Source of the DNA: Bacillota bacterium
GTDB taxonomy: Bacteria > Bacillota > DTU030 > DUMP01
Assembly (NCBI GenBank): GCA_012516165.1
Contig: JAAYWY010000003.1
Coordinates: 1 to 34,561, forward strand
Length of the DNA stretch: 34,561 bases
Direction of reading: 5' to 3'
Both the position numbers and the translations under genes were made by a program. Position 1 is the first letter of the stretch; every line of letters begins with the position of its first letter. Below the pieces are notes generated by a model. The model had not been told where the DNA came from. It searched no databases and saw only the letters and a program-made list of their open reading frames with translations. Shown here one piece after another: positions 8,165-16,047 of this stretch.

Positions 8165-9553
8165 TCACTTTTTGGTTTGGCGGGACCCTAGTGTTTTTCG
8201 AACCTGGGCTAATTGTTGTTTAACCTGCTGAGGTGCCGTACCACCATAAGAAATACGGGCAGCCACTGCTGCCTCTGGGGTGAGGACAGTCAGAGCATCG
8301 CTGTCAAATAGTGGTGAAGCCTGCTGCAGTTCCTCTAAAGTAAGCTCCTCCAAGATTTTATCCTGATCCAAACAAAACTGCACCAGTCGGCCCACCACAG
8401 CATGAGCTTGCCTAAACGGCAAACCTCGCTTAGCTAGGTAATCAGCCAAATCGGTCGCTGTAGAAAAGTCGCCTCTTGTAGCTTGGCGCATACGATCCTC
8501 ATTGACCTTGAGTGTGGCTATCATCCTGGCAAATATCCCAAGACAAGAAGTTAAGGTATCAACTGTGTCAAACAGCGCTTCTTTATCTTCCTGCAAGTCT
8601 TTGTTATAGGCTAAGGGAAGGCCCTTCATAGTCATAAGTAAAGCCATCAGGTGACCGGCCACTCGCCCGGCTTTGCCCCGTACCAGTTCTGGTACATCAG
8701 GGTTCTTTTTTTGCGGCATAATGCTGGAACCGGTGCTGTAAGCATCGTCCAGCTCCACAAAACCAAACTCTTGGCTGGACCATAAGATAAGCTCTTCCGC
8801 CAGACGGGAAAGATGCATAAGGCAAATGGCAGCAGCTGCTAAGAATTCTAGGATGTAGTCGCGATCGCTTACAGCATCTAAGCTATTGGCATAAATAGCA
8901 GCAAAACCTAATTCCTGCGCCACCTGCTGACGGTCTATGGGAAAGCTAGTTCCAGCCAGGGCCCCTGCTCCAAGCGGCATAATATCGGCCCGCTGGCGGC
9001 AACCGAGAAAACGTTCCCGATCCCGCTCCAGCATATGCACATAAGCCAGTAGATGATGTGACAGCAGTACCGGTTGAGCATGCTGTAAATGGGTATAGCC
9101 AGGCATAATCACATCAAGATTATTCTCCGCTTGTTTGACTAGTTCTTCCTGCAACAATGTAATAAGGTCTAGCACTTTGTCCACTTCTTGGCGTACATAT
9201 AAATGAGTATCTAAGGCTACCTGGTCATTGCGGCTTCTGGCTGTATGGACTTTTCCTCCCACCGGCCCAACTTTCTCGATTAGCCGATGTTCAATGTGCA
9301 TATGGATGTCTTCAAATTCCGGGGAAAAATCAAATTTATCCTGCTCAATTTCCAGTCTAATTTCTTCTAGCCCGCGGCAGATAACCTCGGCTTCATCAGC
9401 AGAAAGAACTCCCACCGCCGCCAACATTTTCACATGAGCTAAACTGCCAGCAATATCCTGTTCCCATAAACGGTGATCAAACTGGATGGAGGAGTTAAAC
9501 TCCTCCACCTCAGCCGCAGTATCTTTGCGAAATCGTCCACCCCAAAGTTTCAT
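8165..9553 (-). CDS. argH: Argininosuccinate lyase
   Basis: Last step of arginine synthesis: splits argininosuccinate into arginine and fumarate, as a cytosolic tetramer of the fumarase/aspartase superfamily. 462 residues, normal length. It begins MKLWGGRFRKDT. HTARSRNDQVALD (about residues 103-115), PGYTHLQHAQPV with the catalytic His, and the flexible signature loop GSSIMPQKKNPD with the catalytic Ser are all intact. The ATG at 9553 is three bases past the argG stop, so the two genes are translationally linked. It is followed by a strong terminator. Confidence 0.98.
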   Translation of the reverse strand: MKLWGGRFRKDTAAEVEEFNSSIQFDHRLWEQDIAGSLAHVKMLAAVGVLSADEAEVICRGLEEIRLEIEQDKFDFSPEFEDIHMHIEHRLIEKVGPVGGKVHTARSRNDQVALDTHLYVRQEVDKVLDLITLLQEELVKQAENNLDVIMPGYTHLQHAQPVLLSHHLLAYVHMLERDRERFLGCRQRADIMPLGAGALAGTSFPIDRQQVAQELGFAAIYANSLDAVSDRDYILEFLAAAAICLMHLSRLAEELILWSSQEFGFVELDDAYSTGSSIMPQKKNPDVPELVRGKAGRVAGHLMALLMTMKGLPLAYNKDLQEDKEALFDTVDTLTSCLGIFARMIATLKVNEDRMRQATRGDFSTATDLADYLAKRGLPFRQAHAVVGRLVQFCLDQDKILEELTLEELQQASPLFDSDALTVLTPEAAVAARISYGGTAPQQVKQQLAQVRKTLGSRQTKK

Positions 9554-9556
9554 ACT

Positions 9557-10765
9557 TTAATTCCCCTTGTTCTTAAGCCAACCTTGTACCGTAAGCGGTA
9601 GGCCAAAGAGGTTAATAAAGCCAGCAGCATCCTTTTGATTATACACTTCATCGGCGCCGAAAGTGGCCAGATCTTCCCGGTACAGACTATTGGGGGATGT
9701 GCGCCCGGACACAATAATATTGCCTTTATATAGTTTAAGCCGTACGCTGCCGGTTACCGGCTGCTGCGTTACGTTAACAAATGCATCCAGCGCTTCCCTA
9801 AGCGGCGTAAACCACTGACCATAATACACCAGCTCGGCATATTTGGCTGCAATTAGCTCTTTATAATGCATGGTATCCCGGTCTAGCGTAAGGTACTCCA
9901 GCTCTTTATGAGCATACATGAGCACTGTACCACCCGGTGTCTCATAAACACCGCGCGATTTCATGCCCACCAGCCTGTTTTCTACCAGATCTACCCGACC
10001 AACCCCGTTAGCACCGGCAATATCATTGAGTTTTTCGACCAAAGCCACCGGTGAAAGCTTCTCCCCATCCACCGCCACCGGTTCGCCCTGCTCAAAATCA
10101 ATGGTGACATACGTGGGTTTATCCGGCGCTTTTTCTGGGGATACCGTGAGTAAAAACATATCTTCTTTAGGCTCAAAATCCGGATCTTCCAGCACGCCGC
10201 CCTCGTAGCTTATATGCCACAAGTTGCGATCCATGCTGTAGGGTTTTTCTTTGCTCACCGGCACAGGAATCCCACGAGCTATTGCATAGTCAATTTCTTC
10301 TTCCCGGGACTTTATATCCCATTCGCGCCACGGAGCAATAACTTTAAGCTGTGGTGCCAATGCTTTGATCGTTAGTTCAAACCGAACCTGATCGTTGCCT
10401 TTGCCGGTGCAACCGTGGACAATGGCATCGGCCTTTTCGGCCAAAGCTATTTCTACTAGCCGCTTAGCAATTACCGGCCGAGCAATGGATGTCCCTTGAA
10501 GATACTTACCTTCGTAGACTGCCCCGGCTTTGACCATGGGAAACACGTAGTTTTTCACAAAATCGTCTTTTAGGTCCTCAATATAAATTTTGCTGGCCCC
10601 GGTTTTGATCGCTTTTTCGTTCAGAGGTTCCAGCTCTTCTCCTTGTCCTACATCAGCCGCCATGGCTATTACTTCACAACCATAATTTTCTTTGAGCCAA
10701 GGGATAATAATAGAGGTGTCCAATCCGCCAGAGTAAGCTAGCACCACTTTCTTAATTTCGCTCAT
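9557..10765 (-). CDS. argG: Argininosuccinate synthase
   Basis: Joins citrulline and aspartate with ATP to argininosuccinate. 402 residues. The N-terminal PP-loop AYSGGLDTS (about residues 9-17) binds [18 protein letters not shown] is the citrulline/aspartate-binding signature, and the [11 protein letters not shown] and YETPGGT blocks are as in type I ArgG. The ATG at 10765 is preceded by AGAGGAGG. It is first gene of the argG-argH operon, with a good sigma-A promoter 35-60 bp upstream. No T-box or other long leader is possible in this short 5' region. Confidence 0.98.
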   Translation of the reverse strand: MSEIKKVVLAYSGGLDTSIIIPWLKENYGCEVIAMAADVGQGEELEPLNEKAIKTGASKIYIEDLKDDFVKNYVFPMVKAGAVYEGKYLQGTSIARPVIAKRLVEIALAEKADAIVHGCTGKGNDQVRFELTIKALAPQLKVIAPWREWDIKSREEEIDYAIARGIPVPVSKEKPYSMDRNLWHISYEGGVLEDPDFEPKEDMFLLTVSPEKAPDKPTYVTIDFEQGEPVAVDGEKLSPVALVEKLNDIAGANGVGRVDLVENRLVGMKSRGVYETPGGTVLMYAHKELEYLTLDRDTMHYKELIAAKYAELVYYGQWFTPLREALDAFVNVTQQPVTGSVRLKLYKGNIIVSGRTSPNSLYREDLATFGADEVYNQKDAAGFINLFGLPLTVQGWLKNKGN

Positions 10766-10799
10766 TGTTCTCCTCCTCTAAAACTCATCAATATCTATA

Positions 10800-10828
10800 A
10801 TTATAAGCTATGACGCATAGTAATGCAA
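10800..10828 (-). promoter_or_regulatory. Sigma-A promoter of argGH with palindrome in spacer
   Basis: On the minus strand TTGCAT (10828-10823), a 17-base spacer, then a perfect TATAAT (10805-10800), 35 bp before the argG start. The spacer contains the palindrome CTATG-CGT-CATAG, well placed for a repressor between -35 and -10. It does not match the ArgR box consensus well, so the regulator is open. Confidence 0.7.
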
Positions 10829-10856
10829 TACCCCTTTCTTGCGCCGTGGTTTCCGA

Positions 10857-11034
10857 CCTGTCCCACCGGGAACACGGACAGGCACAGAGACCTGTCCCTA
10901 CGAACCACAGGGCCCAAGATGTAGGGGAGAGGCTCCGTCCCCTCCCGTGTCCCCCCTACCACCGCACCACACTGCATCCTATGGGAATCCGGGCGCCCGC
11001 GGAGGGTCATCCTTCGGATGCAAGCTGCCCCTAC
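10857..11034. repeat. Cluster of GTAGGG-type inverted repeats (REP-like)
   Basis: This 180-bp stretch is GC-rich and full of related hairpins. CCTGTCC (10857-10863) pairs with GGACAGG (10876-10882), which can also pair with a second CCTGTCC (10891-10897). GTAGGGG (10921-10927) faces CCCCCCTAC (10951-10959). GGGCGCCC is a palindrome at 10991-10998. CATCC-TTC-GGATG (11008-11020) is a small hairpin, followed by CCCCTAC (11028-11034). Units ending in CCCTAC occur three times. Similar GTAGGG-bounded non-coding repeats are scattered in many Clostridia and other bacteria. Open frames across it (for example 10801-11235 minus) are low-complexity artefacts. No gene is seen in 10829-11154. Confidence 0.65.
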
Positions 11035-11154
11035 ACGATACTGCAATCCACAGCTCTTAGGTAAGGGAACAAATGCCAGGTATGCCCGCCAAGTCACCGG
11101 GTCGGCCGCCTTGTGGCTACAGCATAAAAAAACACCGATGAGTCCTAAAATCGC

Positions 11155-11188
11155 AAATCCCGCAAGCATATCACGTCCTGCGGGATTT
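11155..11188 (-). terminator. Rho-independent terminator of perR
   Basis: AAATCCCGCA (11155-11164) and TGCGGGATTT (11179-11188) form a perfect 10-bp stem with a 14-base loop, 9 bases past the perR stop on the minus strand. The T tail (GATTTTAGG) is modest. Confidence 0.75.
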
Positions 11189-11197
11189 GTTCTTGGG

Positions 11198-11638
11198 TTA
11201 TTGTTCCAATGTCCGATCTTTTTTTGCCCGTTCACTACATTCGCTGCAACGACCGTAAAACTCTAGTCGATGATAAAACACTTCCCATCCGTGCTGCTGG
11301 CGTACCTGTTCCTCCAACTTTGTTGCCACCGGAATTTCTACATCCATTACTCGGCCACAGTCCACACAGCTAAAATGATAGTGAGGTTCAGGATTGCCAT
11401 CAAATCGGCTGTACGTACTGCCGAAACTAAGTTCCGTAATCTCGCCCATATCGCGCAGCAGTTTTAGGTTCCGATATACGGTACCCAGGCTAATATTGGG
11501 AATTTCCTGCCTAACCTGTTCGTATACCCAATCGGCTGTAGGATGAGATTTAGTACTTCTTAAAACATCTAAAATCACACGGCGCTGACGAGTAGAGCGG
11601 CGGCGCAGGGTACCTTTTTTTATTGCCTTTTCTTTCAT
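11198..11638 (-). CDS. perR: PerR, Fur-family peroxide-sensing repressor
   Basis: 146-residue Fur-family regulator. The N-terminal winged helix (about residues 15-75) has HPTADWVYEQV and the recognition-helix motif SLGTVYRNLKLL. All five positions of the PerR Fe/Mn site can be matched: His32 in SHPTAD, Asp80 in SRFDGN, His86 and His88 in HYHFSC, and Asp99 in VMDVEIP. The structural zinc site is C91-x2-C94 plus C131-x2-C134. The FYHRLEFYGRCSECS tail closely resembles Bacillus PerR rather than Zur or Fur. PerR represses peroxide-defence genes until metal-catalysed oxidation of the His ligands inactivates it. It is monocistronic, with an A/T-rich inverted repeat over its own -10 suggesting autoregulation. 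Confidence 0.85.
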   Translation of the reverse strand: MKEKAIKKGTLRRRSTRQRRVILDVLRSTKSHPTADWVYEQVRQEIPNISLGTVYRNLKLLRDMGEITELSFGSTYSRFDGNPEPHYHFSCVDCGRVMDVEIPVATKLEEQVRQQHGWEVFYHRLEFYGRCSECSERAKKDRTLEQ

Positions 11639-11678
11639 GTTGTCACCTCATCTACCATAAAGCGTAACCATTACTAAC

Positions 11679-11696
11679 ATTATATCATTGTAATAT
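11679..11696 (-). promoter_or_regulatory. Candidate Per box over the perR promoter
   Basis: On the minus strand ATATTACAATGATATAAT is an imperfect inverted repeat. Its TTACAATGAT core matches 6 of 7 bases of the first half of the Per-box consensus TTATAATNATTATAA, while the second half is poor. It overlaps a TATAAT -10 (11684-11679) with TTTACT 16 bp upstream as a -35, a position suited to autorepression. Confidence 0.4.
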
Positions 11697-11743
11697 AGAA
11701 AGTAAACTTCTGCTTTTTGGTATATTATGGTTAATTGGCTACC

Positions 11744-13201
11744 TCATAATAGCCAGCGCTGAAAAAAGCCAGTTAAGTCACAGCCGCTAATTTCGTTCAC
11801 TACTTGAACAAAATCTTCGCTGGTGGCCGTTTTATAGGCGAAACGCTGGTAATAAGTCTGGAGCGCCTTAAGCATTAATTGTTCTCCTATTTCTTCTCTA
11901 AGTTGCAACAAGAGCAGACAGCCTTTGCCATACACCAGAGCATTGTACGCTAATTCATCGGGAAATTCATTTACCGGACGCAGTATTTTCCCATCACCAT
12001 TGGCCTGACAGTAAACTTGGTACAGATTAAGCAGGGAGCGGGTTTCATTTTGTCCGCGACCTCGCACTTTCTCAAAAAACAAGATGGTGCTAAATTCGGT
12101 GAGCCCTTCGTCCAACCAAGCTTCGGTAATTTGATTATTACCTACTACCCCATACCACCACTGATGGGCTGTTTCGTGAACGGTTATGTAGTCAAGAAGT
12201 TCAGCATCGGTCTGATTATATAATTGCTGGGCCAAGAATACAATATTGGGATATTCCATCCCCCCTTGACAAAAACCAGTGGCCACCAAGGTAAACTGGT
12301 CATAGGGATAAGGACCAAAAACACGGCTAAAAAAATCCACCGCTTCGATACCCGCTGTAAGTACCTGCCGTCCACCTTTTGTGTTACCACAGGGAAAAAC
12401 CGAACGGACCAAGGTCCCTTTTAGTGGCTGCTCCAGGGCAGTAAAGTTGCTGCTTACAGCCAAGGCAAAATCTCGGACCAAAGAAGTGTCCCACACTAAT
12501 TCTTTTTGGCATCCCGGTAAAAGGTGACGAACACGAAGATTGCCGGTGGCCACAGCTTTGTAGCTCTTGGGCAAAGTCAGCTTTACCCGGTATTTTCCCA
12601 CTTCACTGTAAAACGGGTCACCCCAATCGTAATATGGATCCAAATGCCAACCGGCCTCATCATACACTGCCAAAACAGGATACCAGTTACCTAAGCTGAT
12701 AATACCATCATTTTCCCCTAACCGTCCCGGGTAATCAGGCACCGTAAGCTCCCAATTAAGATCAAGAATCACTTGTTCCCCTGACTCTAAAGTAGACCCC
12801 AGCATAACCTTAAGCAATGTTCCCTCCACAACAAAAGGTCTGCTCTTTTTATCTACCCTTACCGCTGTAATCTCCAGTCGGCCCGGCCGCCTAACATCTT
12901 GGCTAAATACAGCAGCATTAGGATACAAATGAAGGTATATCTCCGGCAAAGGCACCGCTTGATTATTGGTGTATTCTATCCGGCTGCTGCCGCTTACCGT
13001 ACCCCGCTCCGGGTCCAAAGTTACCTCCAGATCGTAGACAGCTGGCACAAAACCCGTTACATCTGGAACCACAGGTGCTGGCAGCACTGCCCCTTCCACC
13101 TGCCACACACCATGGCTTTGGTAAATAAAAACAGCCATAACCAGCAAAACAGCTACCGCCGCACCAATAGCTAGCCTCTGTCTGCGTCGTGCCAGCAACA
13201 C
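11744..13201 (-). CDS. Membrane-anchored M1-family zinc metallopeptidase
   Basis: 485 residues. A hydrophobic segment at about 10-27 after a run of arginines is an uncleaved anchor, so the catalytic part faces outside. The gluzincin zinc site is complete: HETAH (H342, E343, H346) and, 18 residues after the second His, the third ligand E365 in WLDEGLTEF. The upstream GGMEYPNIVF is the GxMEN-like substrate-binding motif of M1 aminopeptidases, here GGMEY. The N-terminal domain resembles the M1 beta-barrel (YDLEVTLDPERGTVSGSSRIEYTN). At 485 residues it is shorter than the classical ~850-residue enzymes and lacks the large C-terminal helical domain. The natural substrate is unknown. It is transcribed divergently from the DUF2680-like gene. 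Confidence 0.88.
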   Translation of the reverse strand: MLLARRRQRLAIGAAVAVLLVMAVFIYQSHGVWQVEGAVLPAPVVPDVTGFVPAVYDLEVTLDPERGTVSGSSRIEYTNNQAVPLPEIYLHLYPNAAVFSQDVRRPGRLEITAVRVDKKSRPFVVEGTLLKVMLGSTLESGEQVILDLNWELTVPDYPGRLGENDGIISLGNWYPVLAVYDEAGWHLDPYYDWGDPFYSEVGKYRVKLTLPKSYKAVATGNLRVRHLLPGCQKELVWDTSLVRDFALAVSSNFTALEQPLKGTLVRSVFPCGNTKGGRQVLTAGIEAVDFFSRVFGPYPYDQFTLVATGFCQGGMEYPNIVFLAQQLYNQTDAELLDYITVHETAHQWWYGVVGNNQITEAWLDEGLTEFSTILFFEKVRGRGQNETRSLLNLYQVYCQANGDGKILRPVNEFPDELAYNALVYGKGCLLLLQLREEIGEQLMLKALQTYYQRFAYKTATSEDFVQVVNEISGCDLTGFFQRWLL

Positions 13202-13508
13202 CTCACCCCCTGTATCGCTAAAAATCCACCTAATTACAAAACAATATGGGATATATATGCCAATGGCATAAGTAGCCTAAAATCTTACAAAGAAGGACCG
13301 TCTTATCTATCCTATTGCTTTAGCTTCTGCCTTATTCTCCATAGACCCATATGCTTTATTCCCTGAAAAAATGCTCCTTCTTAGAATTCTGTACCAAAGC
13401 AAACCAGCATGGTCTTCTCCTCACCATTTCTTCACTAGGACTTCACCGTTTCCTCACAAATACGAGATATACTGTACTTACAGCAGATTTCAAAGGGGGT
13501 AACTTGTC
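13202..13508. other. Divergent intergenic region, 307 bp
   Basis: Non-coding space between the M1 peptidase (minus) and the small secreted protein (plus). The right-hand 90 bp holds the TCAC repeat array and -10 box described separately. I see no gene in the left-hand part. Confidence 0.7.
13421..13473 (+). promoter_or_regulatory. PhoB/PhoP-like operator: four TCAC repeats at 11-bp spacing, plus -10 box
   Basis: TCAC occurs at 13421, 13432, 13443 and 13454, exactly one helical turn apart, three of the four followed by C or A. A -10 box TATACT (13468-13473) follows 10 bases after the last TCAC, and there is no recognisable -35 hexamer. Direct repeats with 11-bp period overlapping the -35 are the usual binding pattern of OmpR/PhoB-type response regulators; actinobacterial PhoP uses TCAC-containing 11-nt units. 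This looks like an activator-dependent promoter for the gene starting at 13509. Confidence 0.65.
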
Positions 13509-13874
13509 ATGAAAAAATGGTTGGCCCTAGGTTTGACAGTGGTGGCATTAGCCCTGGTAGCGCTGCCTGTCTTGGCCCAAGATAACGAATCGCAGCTGGC
13601 TGAGTTGGAGGATTTGTACAATCAGCTAACAACTATCAAAAAACAAATTGCCGATGTTAGAGTAGAAATGGGCCAGATTACGCCTGAGCAAGGCACTGCC
13701 ATCAAAGAACGCGCCGACGAGCACTACAACTGGGTAAAAGAAAACAATTTCCAATGTCCCGGTTATGGTTTAGGTGGCCTTCGTGGCGGCCAAGGACGCG
13801 GCCCAGGAAATGGCGCTCGCTTCCAGGGTATGGGCTGTCCCTTTGCGCCACCGTCCAGTTCAACCCAAGAATAA
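13509..13874 (+). CDS. Small secreted DUF2680-like protein
   Basis: 121 residues with a clear signal peptide (MKKW, hydrophobic core, cleavage likely after VLA at residue 23). The mature part begins with a helical/coiled segment (LAELEDLYNQLTTIKKQIADVRVEMGQITPEQGTAIKERAD in outline, residues about 30-70). It ends in a Gly-rich tail with two cysteines (CPGYGLGG and MGCPFAPP). The pattern LYxQLxxIxKQI...GxITxEQGxxxKxRxD is that of DUF2680 proteins, whose role is unknown. AAGGGGG precedes the ATG. It is a single gene ended by a strong bidirectional terminator. The TCAC repeat array upstream suggests control by a PhoB-type response regulator. Confidence 0.8.
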   Translation: MKKWLALGLTVVALALVALPVLAQDNESQLAELEDLYNQLTTIKKQIADVRVEMGQITPEQGTAIKERADEHYNWVKENNFQCPGYGLGGLRGGQGRGPGNGARFQGMGCPFAPPSSSTQE

Positions 13875-13933
13875 CTACTTTATATCACAAAGGTTGTCTA
13901 ATCTAAACAGTAACTATCAGTTTACCTGTATGT

Positions 13934-13981
13934 AAAAGCGAGCCCGGTTAGCCAAATCCAAAGCTAACCGGGCTCGCTTTT
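13934..13981. terminator. Bidirectional terminator between the DUF2680-like gene and the dehydrogenase
   Basis: A perfect 19-bp stem, 13934-13952 against 13963-13981, with a 10-base loop. AAAA and TTTT ends give a T tail in both directions, serving the plus-strand small gene and the minus-strand dehydrogenase. Confidence 0.93.
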
Positions 13982-14007
13982 ATATGTGATTATGGGAGCC
14001 GCTTACA

Positions 14008-15075
14008 CTACTTCTCGAAAAACATCCTCTTTTGCTCTAAAGCTTTTTGGATGCGCTCTTCAGCATAAATGTTGGCTGCCTCGTAAGGCTCGATCTTTCT
14101 TTCGTCAGCAATGGCAAATATCTTGAGGAGAATATCGTAAATGCCAGCTGCTCTCTTCAGGGCCCGCTCTTTATCGTAGCCACCAGGAGCAAATTCTTCA
14201 GCACAGTTAATTACGCCGCCGCCGTTCACAATAAAGTCTGGTGAATATAAAATGCCACGTGCTGCTAAGGCTTTACCATGGCGCGGCTCCAGCAGTTGGT
14301 TGTTGGCTGAACCGCAAATAGCCTTTACTTTTAAGCGAGGAATAGTATCGTCGTTTAAGATAGCACCTAGGGCACAGGGAGCAAAGATGTCCACGTCTAA
14401 ATCATAGACTTTGTCCATCTCTACCGGAATAGCCCCAGCTTTTTTGGCCCGCTCAATTTTATCCTCGAACATATCGGTAGCATAGACAACAGCGCCTTCC
14501 TCCAGAAGGTGCTCGATTAAACTGAAGCCCACGTTACCGCAGCCCTGGACAGCTACTTTCTTGCCCTTCAGTTCATCGCTGCCCCAAACGCGTTTGGCTG
14601 TAGCCTTCATGGCATTATACACGCCCCAGCCGGTAACCGGCGACGGGTTGCCAGAAGTTCCCGGCAAACCAGCTACGTATTTGGTCTCTTTGGCCACATA
14701 GCTTAGGTCATCCAACGTGCTACCAACGTCCTCGGCTGTGTAATAGCGGCCGCCTAAGCTTTCCACCATACGGCCAAAAGCACGCATGAGTTCTTCTGGT
14801 TTTTCGGTATTGGGATCATGGATCATTACGGCTTTGGCTCCGCCAAAATCCAACCCCATGGCCGCGTTCTTATAAGTCATACCTACCGATAAACGCAACA
14901 CATCAAACAAAGCCTCGTCTTCGTTCTTATATGGCCAAATTCTAAGTCCACCCAAAGCTGGTCCTAAGGTTGTATTGTGAATAGCAATGATGCATTTCAA
15001 GCCAGAAACTTTGTCATACCCGAATAAAATCTGTTCGTGATCATAATCAGCCATGTTTTGCAGGACATCCCGCAT
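14008..15075 (-). CDS. Leucine dehydrogenase-type amino-acid dehydrogenase (Glu/Leu/Phe/Val family)
   Basis: NAD-dependent oxidative deamination of a branched-chain or aromatic amino acid to the 2-oxo acid, or the reverse. Residues GPALGGLRIWPY, GMTYKNAAMGLDFGGAKAVMI (with both active-site lysines) and the Rossmann motif VQGCGNVG are visible, along with APCALGAILND. The sequence is closest to leucine/phenylalanine dehydrogenases rather than GDH. The segment usually read GGGK is GGAK here. I start at ATG 15075, where GGGGGAGG sits 8 bases upstream. A TTG nine codons earlier would place that Shine-Dalgarno inside the gene. 355 residues, normal length. Substrate preference is inferred only. Confidence 0.88.
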   Translation of the reverse strand: MRDVLQNMADYDHEQILFGYDKVSGLKCIIAIHNTTLGPALGGLRIWPYKNEDEALFDVLRLSVGMTYKNAAMGLDFGGAKAVMIHDPNTEKPEELMRAFGRMVESLGGRYYTAEDVGSTLDDLSYVAKETKYVAGLPGTSGNPSPVTGWGVYNAMKATAKRVWGSDELKGKKVAVQGCGNVGFSLIEHLLEEGAVVYATDMFEDKIERAKKAGAIPVEMDKVYDLDVDIFAPCALGAILNDDTIPRLKVKAICGSANNQLLEPRHGKALAARGILYSPDFIVNGGGVINCAEEFAPGGYDKERALKRAAGIYDILLKIFAIADERKIEPYEAANIYAEERIQKALEQKRMFFEK

Positions 15076-15455
15076 AAAGCAGCCTCCCCCTTCATAAAGC
15101 AAAATGTGTTACACGGCACCTATCATACTAAAAACAGAATCAATAAAAATAATTGGATTACCTACCCCCTTCCATTATGTCATGTGGGTGTTAGGTGTGG
15201 GGTTCTTCTTCCTAGTTAGTAATATACATATGCAAATTCCATGCCATCTCCTGGGTGTATAATACAACGCTAAAAAGCTGTTGAAATAGCGGGTAATATG
15301 TCTGATAGCTTTAGACAACTCTAACTTACCTGAAGATGGTTGCAACATCTGCGTTTTGTTGCATGCAGTATACTGCAGACTATCTGCTGACGGTTCCCTT
15401 AACGCTGAGGTACCGCTTGTTAAGTATACCAAAAATGCCGGTTTTTGTCCGGGCG
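15076..15455. other. Intergenic region, about 380 bp
   Basis: No convincing gene. It holds the leader of the dehydrogenase on the left, a tiny AGGAG-preceded frame MEFAYVYY on the minus strand at 15216-15242, and a perfect 14-bp palindrome at 15364-15377. Longer frames in it lack ribosome binding sites and family-like sequence. Confidence 0.6.
15364..15377. promoter_or_regulatory. Perfect 14-bp palindrome, possible operator
   Basis: TGCAGTATACTGCA is its own reverse complement. It lies about 80 bp beyond the end of the ECF gene and 290 bp upstream of the dehydrogenase start. No clear promoter hexamers flank it, so the function is unknown. Confidence 0.3.
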
Positions 15456-15977
15456 TTATTGCTGTTCTGCCAACTGGTGGGCCACAGCTGGCACCCGGCT
15501 TATGGCCGGAATAATAATAAGCTGCAAGGCTATACCCGGCAGGCCCTTCAATACAGCACCGTATACGTATATCACAGGATTAACATGAAAATTAAACAAC
15601 GGTCCAATTATAGCCGCTGCCAGACCTAATGCTATCCGCCCCAAAAGCATGGACACAGGTAAGGTAACCCAAATGCTATAGGGGGTGCGACGTGCCAAAA
15701 GAGAGAAAACCAGCGCATAAACAGACAGCTCTACTACCATCAGCGGTAACATGGGTGGCGACATGGGGGGCATACCGGTGAGCATAAAACTGAGTATGGG
15801 GGATATTACCGCTACCGCCACAGCCCATCCCGGTTCCAACATCAATCCGGCTAAAAAAATAGGAATATGCATAGGCAAAATAACCGGCCCCCCTACTTTG
15901 GTTACGTGAGCTGCCAGCGGCAGCGTAACGGCCAAAGCCACCATAAGTGCTGCGATTACCAACGGACGTGTTTTCAT
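15456..15977 (-). CDS. ECF transporter S component
   Basis: 173 residues, almost entirely hydrophobic with about five to six membrane segments. The start MKTRPLVIAALMVALAVTLPLAAH, and the segments MHIPIFLAGLMLEPGWAVAVAVISPILSFMLTG and MLPLMVVELSVYALVFSLL, fit the ECF S-component family (PF12822). Such a subunit gives substrate specificity to a vitamin or metal importer sharing EcfA/EcfT encoded elsewhere. Neither is in the window. AGGAGG lies 6 bases upstream of the ATG. The gene is separated from the upstream DUF3842 gene by a terminator-like hairpin. The ligand cannot be read from the sequence. Confidence 0.8.
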   Translation of the reverse strand: MKTRPLVIAALMVALAVTLPLAAHVTKVGGPVILPMHIPIFLAGLMLEPGWAVAVAVISPILSFMLTGMPPMSPPMLPLMVVELSVYALVFSLLARRTPYSIWVTLPVSMLLGRIALGLAAAIIGPLFNFHVNPVIYVYGAVLKGLPGIALQLIIIPAISRVPAVAHQLAEQQ

Positions 15978-16002
15978 GAAAAAACCTCCTTAAAATAGCA
16001 AA

Positions 16003-16032
16003 GCCCGGCCGGTTTTCAAACCGGTCCGGGCC
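16003..16032 (-). terminator. Hairpin between the DUF3842 and ECF genes
   Basis: GCCCGGCCGGTTT (16003-16015) pairs with AAACCGGTCCGGGC (16019-16032) with one mismatch around a very short loop. On the minus strand it is followed by TTTGCTATTTT. It may stop or attenuate transcription from the DUF3842 gene into the ECF gene. Confidence 0.7.
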
Positions 16033-16047
16033 TTCATGGTCCCGTTT

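Noticed and set aside
10766-10828. T-box or arginine leader before argG
   Set aside because: The promoter lies only about 35 bp from the start codon, leaving no room for a T-box leader.
10801-11235. 144-codon open frame on the minus strand
   Set aside because: It runs through the GTAGGG repeat cluster and across the argG promoter and perR terminator, with no ribosome binding site or family-like sequence.
15076-15102. TTG at 15102 as start of the leucine-dehydrogenase-type gene
   Set aside because: The strong GGGGGAGG site falls inside that extension, correctly spaced for the ATG at 15075.
15175-15432. 85-codon minus-strand frame in the gap before the ECF gene
   Set aside because: Low-quality composition, no Shine-Dalgarno, no recognisable motif.
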